Source: Sipunculus nudus (taxonomy: Eukaryota > Annelida > Sipuncula > Golfingiida > Sipunculidae). Taken from it: a stretch of 64,000 bases of DNA. The position numbers were made by a program, and so were the translations under genes. Position 1 is the first letter of the stretch; every line of letters starts with the position of its first letter. The notes under the pieces are model-generated. The model had not been told where the DNA came from and made no database searches. It saw only the letters and a program-made list of their open reading frames with translations. This document shows positions 45,257-55,762 of the stretch, piece after piece. The DNA is taken from the NCBI GenBank assembly GCA_026874595.1, contig CM049317.1, positions 51,047,618-51,111,617 of the forward strand, written 5' to 3'.

Positions 45257-45974
45257 TCATTTTAATAATTATGTCGGTATATTTCAAATGTATCAATTTC
45301 CAACAAAGTACAGCTGTACAACACAACCATTTCTAGCATTCAAAAATTGTATTGGTTAAAACTCTAACGTTATATACCTAATAAGGCTAAATAAAGGACT
45401 TACCCTGTTGAATATGTGACATTTTTCAACCTTGAAGTACTCTCCCCCTTTCCCCACATCCTCGGACCGTGTTCACATGACATCCGTATTCACATAATAC
45501 GGTATATCGAACAGCGCCGTACTGCCTCCAAATCCACGTCATGTTCCCACTCTACCAGTATTCATTTGCGTTTCGATCCACATCGGCGAAACCACACCGG
45601 GTGATAGTTTCGATACAGAATTCCTTAATACGATAGTTGCACAAATGCAGTGTGAACACACATTACACGTATGGGTGTGGAATGCCGTTTCAGTAATGCA
45701 TGCACAATACACAGAATATTAACGCGCTTGCGCTCTAACTGAAAACAGTTCATATAACGAGACGTGAATCGAATACCTTATCTTATATGGTACTGAATAA
45801 ACTTTTTTTTTCTGACGTAGTATGAATGCGAAGTGTATCGAATACTGAGTATTGCATTAGGTTTTAGCTAAACGGTATTGGACACGCTTGTTTTAACAAA
45901 TCGCTTTAGAGACCAACTTTAGCCGACCTTGTCAAATGGCCGACTTAATTACTTATACGAGTGACCATCCTAGG
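45257..45974. other. Spacer left of the foldback element
   Basis: A 62-codon plus frame (45,416-45,604) is unrecognised. CCGTGTTCACATGACAT (about 45,467) and TGCAGTGTGAACACA (about 45,647) are roughly inverted and could bound a small MITE, but the match is short. Confidence 0.35.
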
Positions 45975-45979
45975 GAGGT

Positions 45980-46256
45980 TGTTACGACCCATAATGTAAT
46001 AACGGCCCTTATTGTAAAAACGGCCCATATTGTAATAAAAACGACCCATAATGTAATAATCATACCCTGCCCATATTGTAATAAAACTGGCCCATACTGT
46101 AATAACGGCCCATAATGTAATAAAAAACGGCCCATATTGTAATAACGGTCCATATTGTAATAAAAACGACCCATATTGTATTAATCATACCCTACCCATA
46201 TTGTAATAAAACGGGAAGTGGGAAAAACGGCCCATATTGTAAAAACATATGTTTAA
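45980..46256 (+). repeat. Left array of the foldback-like element (about 12 units)
   Basis: Units such as CGGCCCATATTGTAATAA and CGACCCATAATGTAATAA with A-run length variation. Contains the marker variants CCTGCCC, CCTACCC and GGGAAGTGGGAAAAACGG. Confidence 0.9.
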
Positions 46257-46539
46257 GCTCAAGAATGAATCCCAATTCTAACAAGCAATATGTCGTTTGA
46301 GACAACCTTCTACAATGACAGCCATTTTGGTTCCTCATTGGTATAAGAGATGCAGTCAGAATGGAAATCCAGTGAAACAGTCAACATTTATGTTGTATAC
46401 GTAAATTTGCATTTTTTTTTTACAATATTCAATTTTCAAATAATTTTGCCCATTTTAGCCCCCACCATACTGATTACAGTAAAGCTGAGGTAAAGTTATT
46501 ACAATGTTACTCATTTATTATTACGGTATTCGCAATTAT

Positions 46540-46660
46540 TATCATATTGGCCGTTTTTACAACAAAATAGGCAATTTCTAATAAAATATTGACCATAGTT
46601 ACAATATGGGTCGTTATTACAATATAATGTAATAACTGTCCCATATTGTAATAACGGCCA

Positions 46661-46662
<2 letters not shown>
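46540..46662. repeat. Internal inverted pair of the same unit
   Basis: TTACAATATGGGTCGTTATT (minus-type) meets GTAATAACTGTCCCATATTG (plus-type) around 46,620, forming a small palindrome of array units inside the element. It could be the junction of a shorter nested element running from 45,980. Confidence 0.7.

Positions 46663-46720
<58 letters not shown>
46663..46720. repeat. (TA)n microsatellite
   Basis: About 58 bp of TA adjoining the internal array units. Confidence 0.95.
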
Positions 46721-46722
<2 letters not shown>

Positions 46723-47128
46723 AATACTAACCAAAGAAAACCCCTAGCAACAGGCCAATGGGATGGGGTGAGGCATATTATTTAGATTCATTCGTAAATA
46801 GCGACATTTCTTTATTCCTTTGAGACCACGGCATTTACATAATGCCATGAATAGTAATTAGCAAAAATAGTAAACAGAAATATAGCGTATGACTGACAAA
46901 GTAACTGGGGAGCAAACTTTACTCCTTCTCTTTTCCCACGCATTTACTATTACCGATCAATTGCGGGTAACCGGGGGGGGGGGTTGACCGTGAGGGGTGG
47001 GGTGGGGGTGGGTCTGGGGTTGCGGGTAGGGTGGAGAAGGCGGAGGGAGGCTTCCCTTGCGATCGCTTGGTGATTGCAGACATCTGATGTTTCATCAATT
47101 GAACAAACAGTTGTAATAATTACTGGGA
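46721..47128. other. Interior of the foldback-like element, G-rich patch
   Basis: A G-rich stretch at about 46,971-47,050 (including GGGGGGGGG and GGGGTGGGGTGGGGGTGGG). No coding signal. Confidence 0.45.
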
Positions 47129-47175
47129 GGCACTCGCCATGGCTCAGATGGTGGCGTTAGGTAGTCTTTATAGGT
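47129..47175 (-). mobile_element. SINE family 2 fragment
   Basis: CACTCGCCATGGCTCAGATG followed by GTGGCGTTAGGTAG matches the 3' part of the element at 39,085 in the same orientation. Confidence 0.5.
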
Positions 47176-47321
47176 CTTTATAGTTGTTCGTCGATAGACA
47201 AAATACTGTCCTACTTCTCCTATAAAAAAATGTTTTATTATACTACTGAGTTTAGCCTTCTCTGTGGGATGGTTCCGAGTTTGAAGGAAATAAGGTATAT
47301 ATTTTTTGCGGATGTAATCGC

Positions 47322-47612
47322 TTTTTTAACTAATCTTAACATGTTTGTACATCTGTATAAATCTATCTCGGTTTGGAATACGTGACAGGGCACACGCTGA
47401 GTGTCATTTATGTAATATCGTGGTGTCAGGTAACTACTGCACCTGCGGGTCCTGGGTGTGTAATTCATCCCCATTACTGAGTCATAACATGGAGGAGCTC
47501 ACCAAATGTTGCACTCGATTGTGAGTGATACAAGGCTGTGGGGCACAGCCTTCCCATAATGCAGAGCGCTAACCCTGGATGGGGGCCGACCATGAAAAAA
47601 TCTCACCGCTTT
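47322..47612 (-). mobile_element. tRNA-derived SINE, family 1, copy d (head missing)
   Basis: Reverse complement of copy b from its body to its tail: TCTCACCGCT (47,601), GCAGAGCGCTAACCCTGG, ACAAGGCTGTGGGGCACAGC, CTGCGGGTCCTGGGTGTG and the tail block TCTCGGTTTGGAATACGTGA. The tRNA-like head is absent, so it is 5'-truncated. Confidence 0.7.
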
Positions 47613-48356
47613 TCCACTGGGCCCCGGTCGCCTCCAGTACTCGCCGTCCTTTCGGAATTTCACTTAATCTAATACCAATATATATATAATTTCCCAATTT
47701 TCGTGATTGATTTTCATTTTTTCATATTTCTTTTTATTAATTAGCAATTAGATTTTATTTTTTTAACTACAGTTTATTACTTTTAAATTCATTAGTTGAG
47801 GATGAGGATATTTTTGAACAGTTGCAGAAGTACTGCAGAGTACCAGGCCCTGGTTTGGGTCGACCGTGAACACTCTCATGGCTCCTCTGGTGATATCGGT
47901 ACTCGTACCCGCGATATGTGCACTAAGGAGTCAAGTGTGCTGTCTAGACCATGGACCCCGGTAAAATGCAAAGTTTACCAAGATAATATTTTGCAAGTTA
48001 TTTACGTAAATGCGTTTATGCGCCTTTGACTTTAACATGTTGGAAACGATTGAAATTTTATATTCTAAGTTTGAAGAAATATAATTATTAAAAATTGAAT
48101 CTCTCAACAGTTTGACTACATAACAGAAAAGACATAAGGGGCAAGTTTTTCAGGAACAGGAAATCCTCATTTTTTTGTGAAAAAATGCCTCAAAATGTCC
48201 TCTTTACATTGCATATTAAAAAATGTCCAAATATGGGAGGAGCAAACCCCCTCCCATACCCTCCCCACGAACCTGTTACCAACCTCAATGAAACCATGGT
48301 TCCTCAATTGAATATAAAAAAATCATATTTCCATAGACTTAAATATAATGTATAAT
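47613..48356. other. Interior of the foldback-like element, unassigned
   Basis: The 77-codon frame at 47,796-48,029 lies in a GC-richer patch and is unrecognised. Confidence 0.4.
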
Positions 48357-48362
48357 AATAAT

Positions 48363-48406
<44 letters not shown>

Positions 48407-48417
48407 GTATATATAAA
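48357..48417. repeat. (TAA)n then (TA)n microsatellite
   Basis: A short ATAATAATAATA run passes into about 45 bp of TA. Confidence 0.93.
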
Positions 48418-49002
48418 AGTTTTCATAGTACCCATATACTAGTATGCATATTAGCGCCCCCCCCCCCCTTTCGAATTTCCGGATCCGCTACTAATCATGG
48501 CCCCCTCCCCTCCCTCAATCCTGGCTACGCCTTTGAATCTCCCCGCTCTGCGCCCTATGCTCTACCTGTAGAACACAGAAACCGGCATTTTCAAATTGTT
48601 GTGATGTTTGGGCGTAATGTTATTTTTGAAAAAAAAATAAATTGTATAAGTGTCCCTCTTGAATCACGCGAATGACGCATCAAGGTTTTAACTTCAAATA
48701 CGTTTGTTGAAAGCTCTTAATCTATGTGACGTGTTTTACATATTGACCTGAGACATCTTAACCAATGCATATATGGGCACCAAAAAATGCAGCAATACCT
48801 ACATGTATAATTTCCATATCTCGGGAGGTTTCATCATAAACATAAAGAAAGATCATAAAAATATTCTCTATGATACATTGAGCAAAACGCACTGAAATTT
48901 AAAGTTTCATTTACATTTAAAAAAATTAAAATTCATTAAAATGTATCAATAATGAGTTTTGTATATTTTATCTGTTAAATTGACAAAATATTTACATTTT
49001 GG

Positions 49003-49006
<4 letters not shown>
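48418..49006. other. Interior of the foldback-like element
   Basis: Contains a poly-C run and TTTCCGGATCCGCTACTAAT, a decayed CGGATCC-type end, near 48,475. No gene. Confidence 0.4.

Positions 49007-49054
<48 letters not shown>
49007..49054. repeat. (TA)n microsatellite
   Basis: About 48 bp of TA. Confidence 0.95.
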
Positions 49055-49057
<3 letters not shown>

Positions 49058-49199
49058 GTATTAGTTTAATGGACCCATGCGCTTAAATAAATCCTAGAAA
49101 TGTACCCGATGAAAAAATATTAAGGTGTTTTCAGCAAACCAAAATTCATTCAATACGTGTTTCTGTTAGGTTCTATTCAGAAGCCTAAATACTAAAGCA

Positions 49200-49261
<62 letters not shown>
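49200..49261. repeat. (TA)n microsatellite
   Basis: About 62 bp of TA. Confidence 0.95.
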
Positions 49262-49264
<3 letters not shown>

Positions 49265-49451
49265 TCTTGTTTAAATACTTCATCACTCTATTTAAACACT
49301 AATTCAACAAAAGGATAAACATGAATCATGGCCATATTTCGCTCATATTAGCTTGGTCAACGTTTTAAACAGATAGTCATTATGTAATCCAGTGGGTTTT
49401 TTTATACCTGTATGTTCATTTACACATTTGCCTAAGTTAATTTACATGAAA

Positions 49452-49675
49452 TTTGAAATTTAACATTTTTGGCCATTTTACCCAGCTGCGATTTTATTAC
49501 AACATGGGCCGTTTTACCCACTTGCGATTTTATTACAATATGGGCAGGGTATGTTTATTACAATATGGGCCGTTTTTTATTACATTATGGGCCGTTATTA
49601 CATTATGGGTCGTTTTTATTACAATATGGACCGTTATTACATTATGGGCCGGTTATTACATTATGGGTCGTAACA
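49452..49675 (-). repeat. Right array of the foldback-like element (about 8 units)
   Basis: Inverted units such as TTATTACAATATGGGCCG with the same marker variants as the left array (GGGCAGGGTATG; TTTTACCCACTTGCGATTTT). The 160-codon frame crossing this region mainly translates the array and is not a gene. Confidence 0.9.
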
Positions 49676-49699
49676 GAGGTCATGAACATCCCTTTCTCA

Positions 49700-50000
49700 A
49701 CGATGTCAAGTTTCAATCATGTATTAATGGTCTGCATTTGAAACATACGACACCCGCTCTAGTTGGCCCGATTCGTGGCCCTGTTCAAGATCAAACCAAG
49801 GAGGACGGGTGTCGCGTGTTTCTAATATGGCGCTGGATGCATAATGCGACACCACGCTCCCTTTTGTCTGCTTTCGCGATGTCCCCACACTGGTGGTGGG
49901 ACTTAGAGTACAATTCTATTCACAGCAGCGGTTAAAACAAAATAGATCTGGTCATTCTGGGACGCCTGCATGGTATAACCGCTGCGCTGGGAACGTAACA
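49700..50000 (+). mobile_element. Family A MITE, copy 3 (left arm degraded)
   Basis: The centre (TTTGAAACATACGACACCCG, GTTGGCCCGATT) and the right arm (CTGGTGGTGGGACTTAGAGT, GCAGCGGTTAAAACAAAATA, GGTATAACCGCTGCGC) match copy 1. The element ends TTCCC-type sequence plus CGTAACA at 50,000. It starts about 25 bp beyond the right end of the foldback-like element. Confidence 0.7.
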
Positions 50001-50964
50001 CGTAAAAGGTATGGCCAATCTGGGTCGCTGGCAAAGAGCAGTTTTTCACGAACCACAGAATTGTTGTCAGACTCTTCATCTATGATTTATACGTTGTTGT
50101 TCCGGAGAAGCGCCTGTGAAATCCCCGAGCATTTGCTATAATCAAACTGATATCTAAGGTCAGGTGTCATCTGCGATCCCGGGACGGGTAATCTATTAAT
50201 GATCCTACCGGGAAAGATAAAGTGTATTAAAACCCCCTGTGGCGTTCCTACTGTACATGCAGCTGCAATTACACGAGGCCAACTGCAGGGATAAACCTAT
50301 TATTTGAGATTGCATGCTTCTTATATTACTTCCCTGGATGACTTAGAAGTCTGGCAGACACCAACAATAGCCTCTTATATTACTCGTGTCTATCCTCCTG
50401 GATGGCATGTAGATTTATCTGATAATTGAGGGTCCACCTAAACGTCAGAGTGGCACCAAATATTATGTCCAAAACTGCGCTAAAATCTCGATACTTCGTC
50501 ACATTTGATACTTTGCAATTTTTGGTTTACTTTTTAATATTTTTTGTTAGAGGTGACCGCCTCCGAATTTTAAGTAAGTATGTACATTTGAAGAATATAT
50601 GCCGGTTTCGGACTACTTACATGATAGGTCAGGACTACATCACCAAGGGATTATCAGAGCTCCTGTATACGTAGTATGCCAGAGTTTCTTCAACGTGACT
50701 TTACTTATGTCAAGGCGATCCATTTTAACGAGAGATTGGCATTCTCAAATCTGATTATGACACTAGAACATTATGTAGTGCAGTCAAGAAAATGAATGTG
50801 ACATGGTACACTGGGGAGTTGTTGGTTCTGTTAATTCTGTAGAGTAGTCAATTATACCGAGATTTGGACCAGGTTTTATAATGTTAAGAGATGAACGGAG
50901 GTCTTGCTCGCTGGCAACAGGTAATTGATGTTCATGTGGACTGCAGTACTGTTGACACACTCAC
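50001..50964. other. Spacer
   Basis: No supported gene. The frame at 50,426-50,674 is unrecognised. Confidence 0.35.
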
Positions 50965-51073
50965 AATACTACTGCTCTTGTACTACTACTGCTACTACTA
51001 CCTCAAATAATACTGCTGCAGCTACTACTGTTACTACTACTACTACTACTACTAATGGTACTATTACTAAAAC
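50965..51073. repeat. Imperfect (TAC)n tract, left part
   Basis: TACTACTACTGCTACTACTA and similar, ending ACTAAAAC at the edge of the LTR-like element. Confidence 0.9.
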
Positions 51074-51921
51074 TGTGTTACAGATGTCTGTTTTATTGTG
51101 AGCTGTTGACATGTCTGTTTTATTGTGCGCTGTTGACATTCTGATTCGTGTTGGGCTCAAGCCCTGGGCGTTGCTTTGCTACAGCGTTCCTTGTTCTAGC
51201 TTGCCGGGTAGCTGTGCCGTGTGAACCCTGACATGTAGAAACATAGCGTTCCTTGTTCTAGTTTGTTCTTTGGGCGCGTGTGTACTGTGTATTATGTTAG
51301 GTTCTTTAGATTGTTCGGGAAATGGAGAGTTTTCGGCCTGAGGTGAAAAGTTATAAATATGGGGCTGTGTTTTACAGCCGGGAGAGAGGAGAGATATATT
51401 TCAGCGGACACAGGAGAGTGTAAGTCAGTTTGTGGACCTTTTCCTATAATTGCGGCAGTTATAGCTTTTCTTCGAATTTGTAACGGATTTTAATTAGTCT
51501 TCAGTTTGCCTTTGGTATCACTATCAAAACTTAACTTTTGGATTACAACTAATTGATTTAGTGATTAAACTGGACTGTTATTTTCTGAGAAGATTTATGT
51601 GAACTGTATAATATGCTTTAAAGGACTTTTGTCGCTGTGATAGTGGTGGTATCCAGGTACTGTACACTTTATTTATATACTTGTATTGATTTACTGTTGT
51701 ACTGTTTTTATACTGTGTAATTGTATTGATTTAGTGTACTGTAATGTTACGATTGGTTTAAGAATAAATTATAATTATTTGTTAACAAAAAACCACTGAC
51801 TTTTTCATTCCCCTAGACATTTCACGCTGCCTAGTGTTACAGAATCTGATTTGTTTTATGTCCATTACAAAATTTATGTTCGTCATGACTACGTGATCTG
51901 TTTATATAAGGTTCCGTAACA
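51074..51921 (+). mobile_element. Solo-LTR-like element, copy 3
   Basis: Starts TGTGTTACAG, ends GGTTCCGTAACA. It has TTATAAATA near 51,351 in the TATA position and AATAAA at 51,763-51,768. It contains an extra tandem duplication near its start (ATGTCTGTTTTATTGTG twice, about 51,083 and 51,113). ACTAAAAC flanks both sides exactly (51,066-51,073 and 51,922-51,929). Eight bp is longer than the usual 4-6 bp of LTR retrotransposons, so either the host trinucleotide repeat lengthens the match or the LTR label needs revision. Confidence 0.7.
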
Positions 51922-52012
51922 ACTAAAACTACTACTTCTACTGCTACTATTATTACTACTACTACTTTTGCTACTACTACTACAACTACTACTATCAATA
52001 CTACTAATAGTT
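51922..52012. repeat. Imperfect (ACT)n tract, right part
   Basis: ACTACTACTTCTACTGCTAC and similar. With the tract at 50,965 it forms one microsatellite split by the insertion. Confidence 0.9.
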
Positions 52013-54541
52013 AGTATTATTATGATCGATATTATTTATATAATCGCCGATATTTCCCTTTTGTTGTTGTTTTTATTTGGGTATGGCAATTTGTCTCATC
52101 GGAATTATCATAATTGACTTTGTTTCATTACTATTATTAAGTAATAAAGAGTATAAAGAGTGTTGTAATTTTATGGTTATTCTTATCTTTTCATTATTTA
52201 AATAGCAGTAGTTATCCTTCATGTCAGTCAGTAATGTACGATCTTAAAACTTTGAATGGATTCATGGTTGGAATTCTGTACAGTCATTGAACAAGAAGAC
52301 GTAAAATCCACGTTAATGGCATTGTTCATGGTCATACAGCTAATTGTGAAGAACAAGAAATCATTTATAAAACACATGAGTAATATTTATAAAAATATTC
52401 TAAGTATATAAGAACGAAGTTCATTTTGTTTTAATAAAATAAAAAAATCCCACCAATTTTCAAATTAATTAATGTAAAAACAATAAGTGAAATTCAATTA
52501 CAATAGTATTTCAGTGCTGGTTTGTTTATTTTTGAGATTACTTTACTTCCACTAATCCCCAAACCCGGTACAAAATCACCCTTATATTTACAAAAATATA
52601 TATTTATCACTTGAATGAGGTATACATACTTTAGATGAAAAATCATGGTAAAGGAATATACCTTGGACAGAAATAGTACCACAGAATGAAAAATAAAACC
52701 ACAAAGAACACATACAAAGGATCGATGTAAAAATGCTTAGACTAAAATTCTATAGCTAAAAGGTTATAGGAAAGTCTTTGTGTGTTAACATGAAACTGTT
52801 TTTAGCATGGGCCATATAATAGTGTCATACTACAACTGAACATGGGAAGATGCGTAAATAAAGAAATGAAAGCCGTTTTAATAGAACCTAATAAAAAAAA
52901 CATGTTTCATACCACATGGTAATAAACAACCAAACTGTAAAATAAGGTTTATCTTAAAACATGATGCGGAGACATTTTGAAAACGAGATTAAGTTTTGAT
53001 ACGCTTTTTCCAATTTTTATACAATCATTTAAATTGCAAGTACACTGTATAAAACACAACGACACATATACCCAGAAAAAATGTAGTATTTCCATTGCTG
53101 ATGGTCTGTTAACCTTGCCGAACAGTATCTGCATGTTGGATTAAATTCCAGTACCTTAAATGAAACAAAATAATAACATTAGGCGTACATTAGGGCAGCA
53201 AATTTTAATTGAAAAAAAATAAATAAAAAAATTCCAAAAAAACTTCAAAAAGATGGTTTTTATGTGGATTCTGATAACTAAATGTCGGCATATGAGTTTC
53301 GTTCTGAGTGAAAGCTTTTATTTTACGAAAGAATGCTTTGATATATTTCACAGGAGTTTCGAGTATTAACTAATAGGGTGACGTGATATTCCACTAATGG
53401 ATTAAGAAAATCTCCTGAAAGTTGTCGACCCACTGCATATGGATCCCCATGGAACAGAACAGACCTTTATTTGGGGAAAATGGCCACAGGGCTCACAGTT
53501 CCCTTCATTATTCAAAATCTTTTAAGACAAATTTCAAAACTTTCTTATTTGAATAAAGTCAGTTAAATGGCCAAAATAAATTAAAAATAAAACATAAACT
53601 GTCGAATCTCATGGTAAGAGTATAATTCTGGGACAAAGAAAGTGTTTGATATTAATGAAAAACTTAAAGGACGTTGAGGATAGTGAGGCAGGAACTCTTT
53701 TGTTGAAATCGGAATACCAAAACGTAATTGTTTGATTAGAGTATTATTTTTCTTTACACTCCACACAGCGTTGTTCTAGCATATGCTATATTATGGGTGT
53801 CAAACTACATTTTTATCTGAAGATAATAAATCTGTCTGTATTAAACCCTTAAATGAATTCATAACCATACATCTCGTAGGTAGAAACAACAAAACTGTAA
53901 ACGATCAGCGTGTCCTAGCTTATACACACATCAGTGAATTTTTTACAGATTTTTTTAAAGTTTGGTTCTCATTTATTTATAATCTAGACTATAATGAATA
54001 TAAAAAAGCTAGAATAAAAAATACAATACAAAATTCAGGGCATTGACTTCCACAACAAAATAGGCGTTTATATTTTTCATAAACAGTATCAATCTCATTT
54101 TTGGCGTTCAATTTTTTTTTTTGTAGTTTGCACAAAAGTATCATAAACAGGGGAGCAATTTCCACAATAATAATAACAATAATACATGTAATGATAATTA
54201 CAACAATAATAATAATTTCAGTGGTGGATTCAAAACCCTGTTTTGAGAAGTGCGGGGCAAATATTTTCAGGGGCTCGAGACGGTCGAGCGGGCGTACCGT
54301 CCGAAGGGGTTAGGCGTAGGAAGAACCCCCCCCCCCCCTTCTGGGGTATAGGAAATCTTAAATAAAAAAATCAATCAATATTAAATCATTTTGAGAATAT
54401 AATAACAGGGGAAAATATCGGTTAAAAAAAGCAGAACACAATAAACACAAGCCTGTCTTGCGGGGGTCTCGGTGTTGTGGCGGTGTCAGACGCAGTGGCC
54501 TCCCCCTCCCTCCGTTTTGATAACAAATAAAATATCTGATA
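52013..54541. other. AT-rich stretch without a supported gene
   Basis: Frames of 61-87 codons are present (for example 53,783-54,046 plus) but unrecognised. A patch at 54,222-54,340 (CAGTGGTGGATTCAAAACCC...GAACCCCCCC) looks like a decayed CAG-ended element. Confidence 0.4.
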
Positions 54542-54880
54542 ATGGAAGCTAGGTTCACCTTAAGTGACTTACACATGAATAGTGACACCGCAAATATTGT
54601 GAGTCGCTCCTTGCAAATGGTCAATGAAGACAACGAATCATTCATTAGAGGTTGTCTTTCGCAAAATATTTTGACTTATGACCTAGTTAATCGTTTACGT
54701 TATCTTCCCAACGAATTGTTTTTGGCAACATTTATTATTAATGCTAAAAATGACTGCGAATCACTTGATAATATTCGCCGTGAATTATTCAGAAACGCAG
54801 AGTTGTTACAAAATTTTCCCAAAGGATCTATGTTTATACGGCATAAACCCAGAAATCGACAGGTTGACCTCTATCCGTAA
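54542..54880 (+). CDS. Uncharacterised 112-codon open frame upstream of the LINE relic
   Basis: Begins MEARFTLSDLHMNSDTANIV. It is mixed charged/hydrophobic with good sequence complexity and apparent amphipathic helices (for example CESLDNIRRELFRNAELLQN). It ends just before a stretch with frame breaks. It lies 5' of the coiled-coil and reverse-transcriptase relics on the same strand, so it may be part of the LINE's first ORF; I do not recognise the domain. Composition and length make it more credible than most frames here. Confidence 0.35.
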   Translation: MEARFTLSDLHMNSDTANIVSRSLQMVNEDNESFIRGCLSQNILTYDLVNRLRYLPNELFLATFIINAKNDCESLDNIRRELFRNAELLQNFPKGSMFIRHKPRNRQVDLYP

Positions 54881-55222
54881 ATCTGGCAAAGTCACTTTTC
54901 TGAGATTTGTTTAGGATGGAAGTACTGAAGAGAGTTGTTTAGCGAGATGGATGGCCCATAATCATCTTTGTCCACACCCATTCGCAGTCCTCCGGGCATC
55001 ACTCACAGTCAGTCCAATATCATGGCAAATCCAGTTTGTTGAGATGCTACTCTTTATACATGTTGATAACAACAGTCAAATAGTGGTGCTTTCAAATACT
55101 TTGTCTGAAATACGAGTTCTGGTAGAAAAATATGTGGATCTCTTGACTCGGTCGATGCTAGACTGAACAGAAATGTAGCTGTAATTAATCAGAACTTAGA
55201 TATAGTGTCACTTCTACTATCA

Positions 55223-55410
55223 TGGCTCAGCGAGAAATTGTTAAATCTGAAAAAGACCAAATTTGTGAATAAATTTGTGAGAATAAGTCCGAAGTTAAGG
55301 CCAGATAAGAAGCTGCCGTGTCTAAAATAGCGAACTTGCATGGAACAATTAAAGAACTGAAAGAAAAAATAAATGTCGCTTACAAAGAACGTCAGCAGTC
55401 TAAATGCTGA
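55223..55410 (+). pseudogene. Coiled-coil-like relic, possible LINE ORF1 part
   Basis: From ATG at 55,223 one frame reads MAQREIVKSEKDQIC, two in-frame stops, then SKIANLHGTIKELKEKINVA with heptad-like spacing of hydrophobic residues. Non-LTR ORF1 proteins often have such a coiled coil. The frame is broken. Confidence 0.35.
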
Positions 55411-55553
55411 AGGGAGAGAAGTGAATGTTTTCTACGAAAGACCATGCACAAAGCTGATAATTAGCATGCAGTTCAAACTGAAGTCATTGACTAAGTCAGT
55501 CTGGTTCATTGGAGCGGAGGTAAAGCATAAACACTCAACTGATAGTCTTGGTA

Positions 55554-55762
55554 AGAAGCGGATCCAAGGCGGGGGAGGGGGGTCCAGACCCCCTCCCTCC
55601 CCCTTTCACCAGAAGCAACCTTTTTTAAAGGGTTTTAGACGAAATTTTGCGGCCTAGACCCACCCTTTTCCGGACCTGATGACCTTTTTTAGGATTTTCA
55701 TTAGTCCTCCTGGGTTGGACCCCCCCCCCCCACCCTTTTCCTAAATCCTGGATCCGCCCCTG
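55554..55762. mobile_element. CGGATCC-ended MITE of about 0.2 kb
   Basis: The left end (AGCGGATCCAAGGCGGGGGA) and right end (TCCTGGATCCGCCCCTG) are inverted repeats. The right part (GGTTGGACCCCCCCC, TTTCCTAAATCCTGG) is the inverted form of the fragment at 12,314. It interrupts the decayed LINE region. No clear target duplication. Confidence 0.6.

Larger units (their letters stand above)
45980..49675. mobile_element. 3.7-kb foldback-like element with tandem-repeat inverted ends and a 5-bp target duplication
   Basis: The left end TGTTACGACCCATAATGTAA (45,980) and the right end (49,675 inwards) are inverted repeats. Both consist of a unit of about 18-24 bp with core CGGCCCATATTGTAATAA: about 12 units on the left (to 46,256) and about 8 on the right (from 49,452). 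Rare variants occur in matching order on both arms (ATCATAC/ACATAC then CCTGCCC; GAAGTGGG/CAAGTGGG), so the arms descend from one array. GAGGT flanks both sides (45,975-45,979 and 49,676-49,680), and the element starts TG and ends CA. The interior has SINE pieces and TA tracts and no recognised transposase. Long inverted ends made of short tandem repeats recall Drosophila Foldback/Galileo elements, but the 5-bp duplication differs. Confidence 0.75.

Noticed and set aside
45980-46256. CRISPR-like array of short repeats
   Set aside because: There are no unique spacers between the units, the array is paired with an inverted array 3.5 kb away, and the DNA is clearly eukaryotic.
49453-49935. 160-codon frame, the longest in the window
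   Set aside because: It translates the inverted tandem array of the foldback-like element and then part of a MITE; the minus-strand frame at 45,953 is its counterpart on the other arm.
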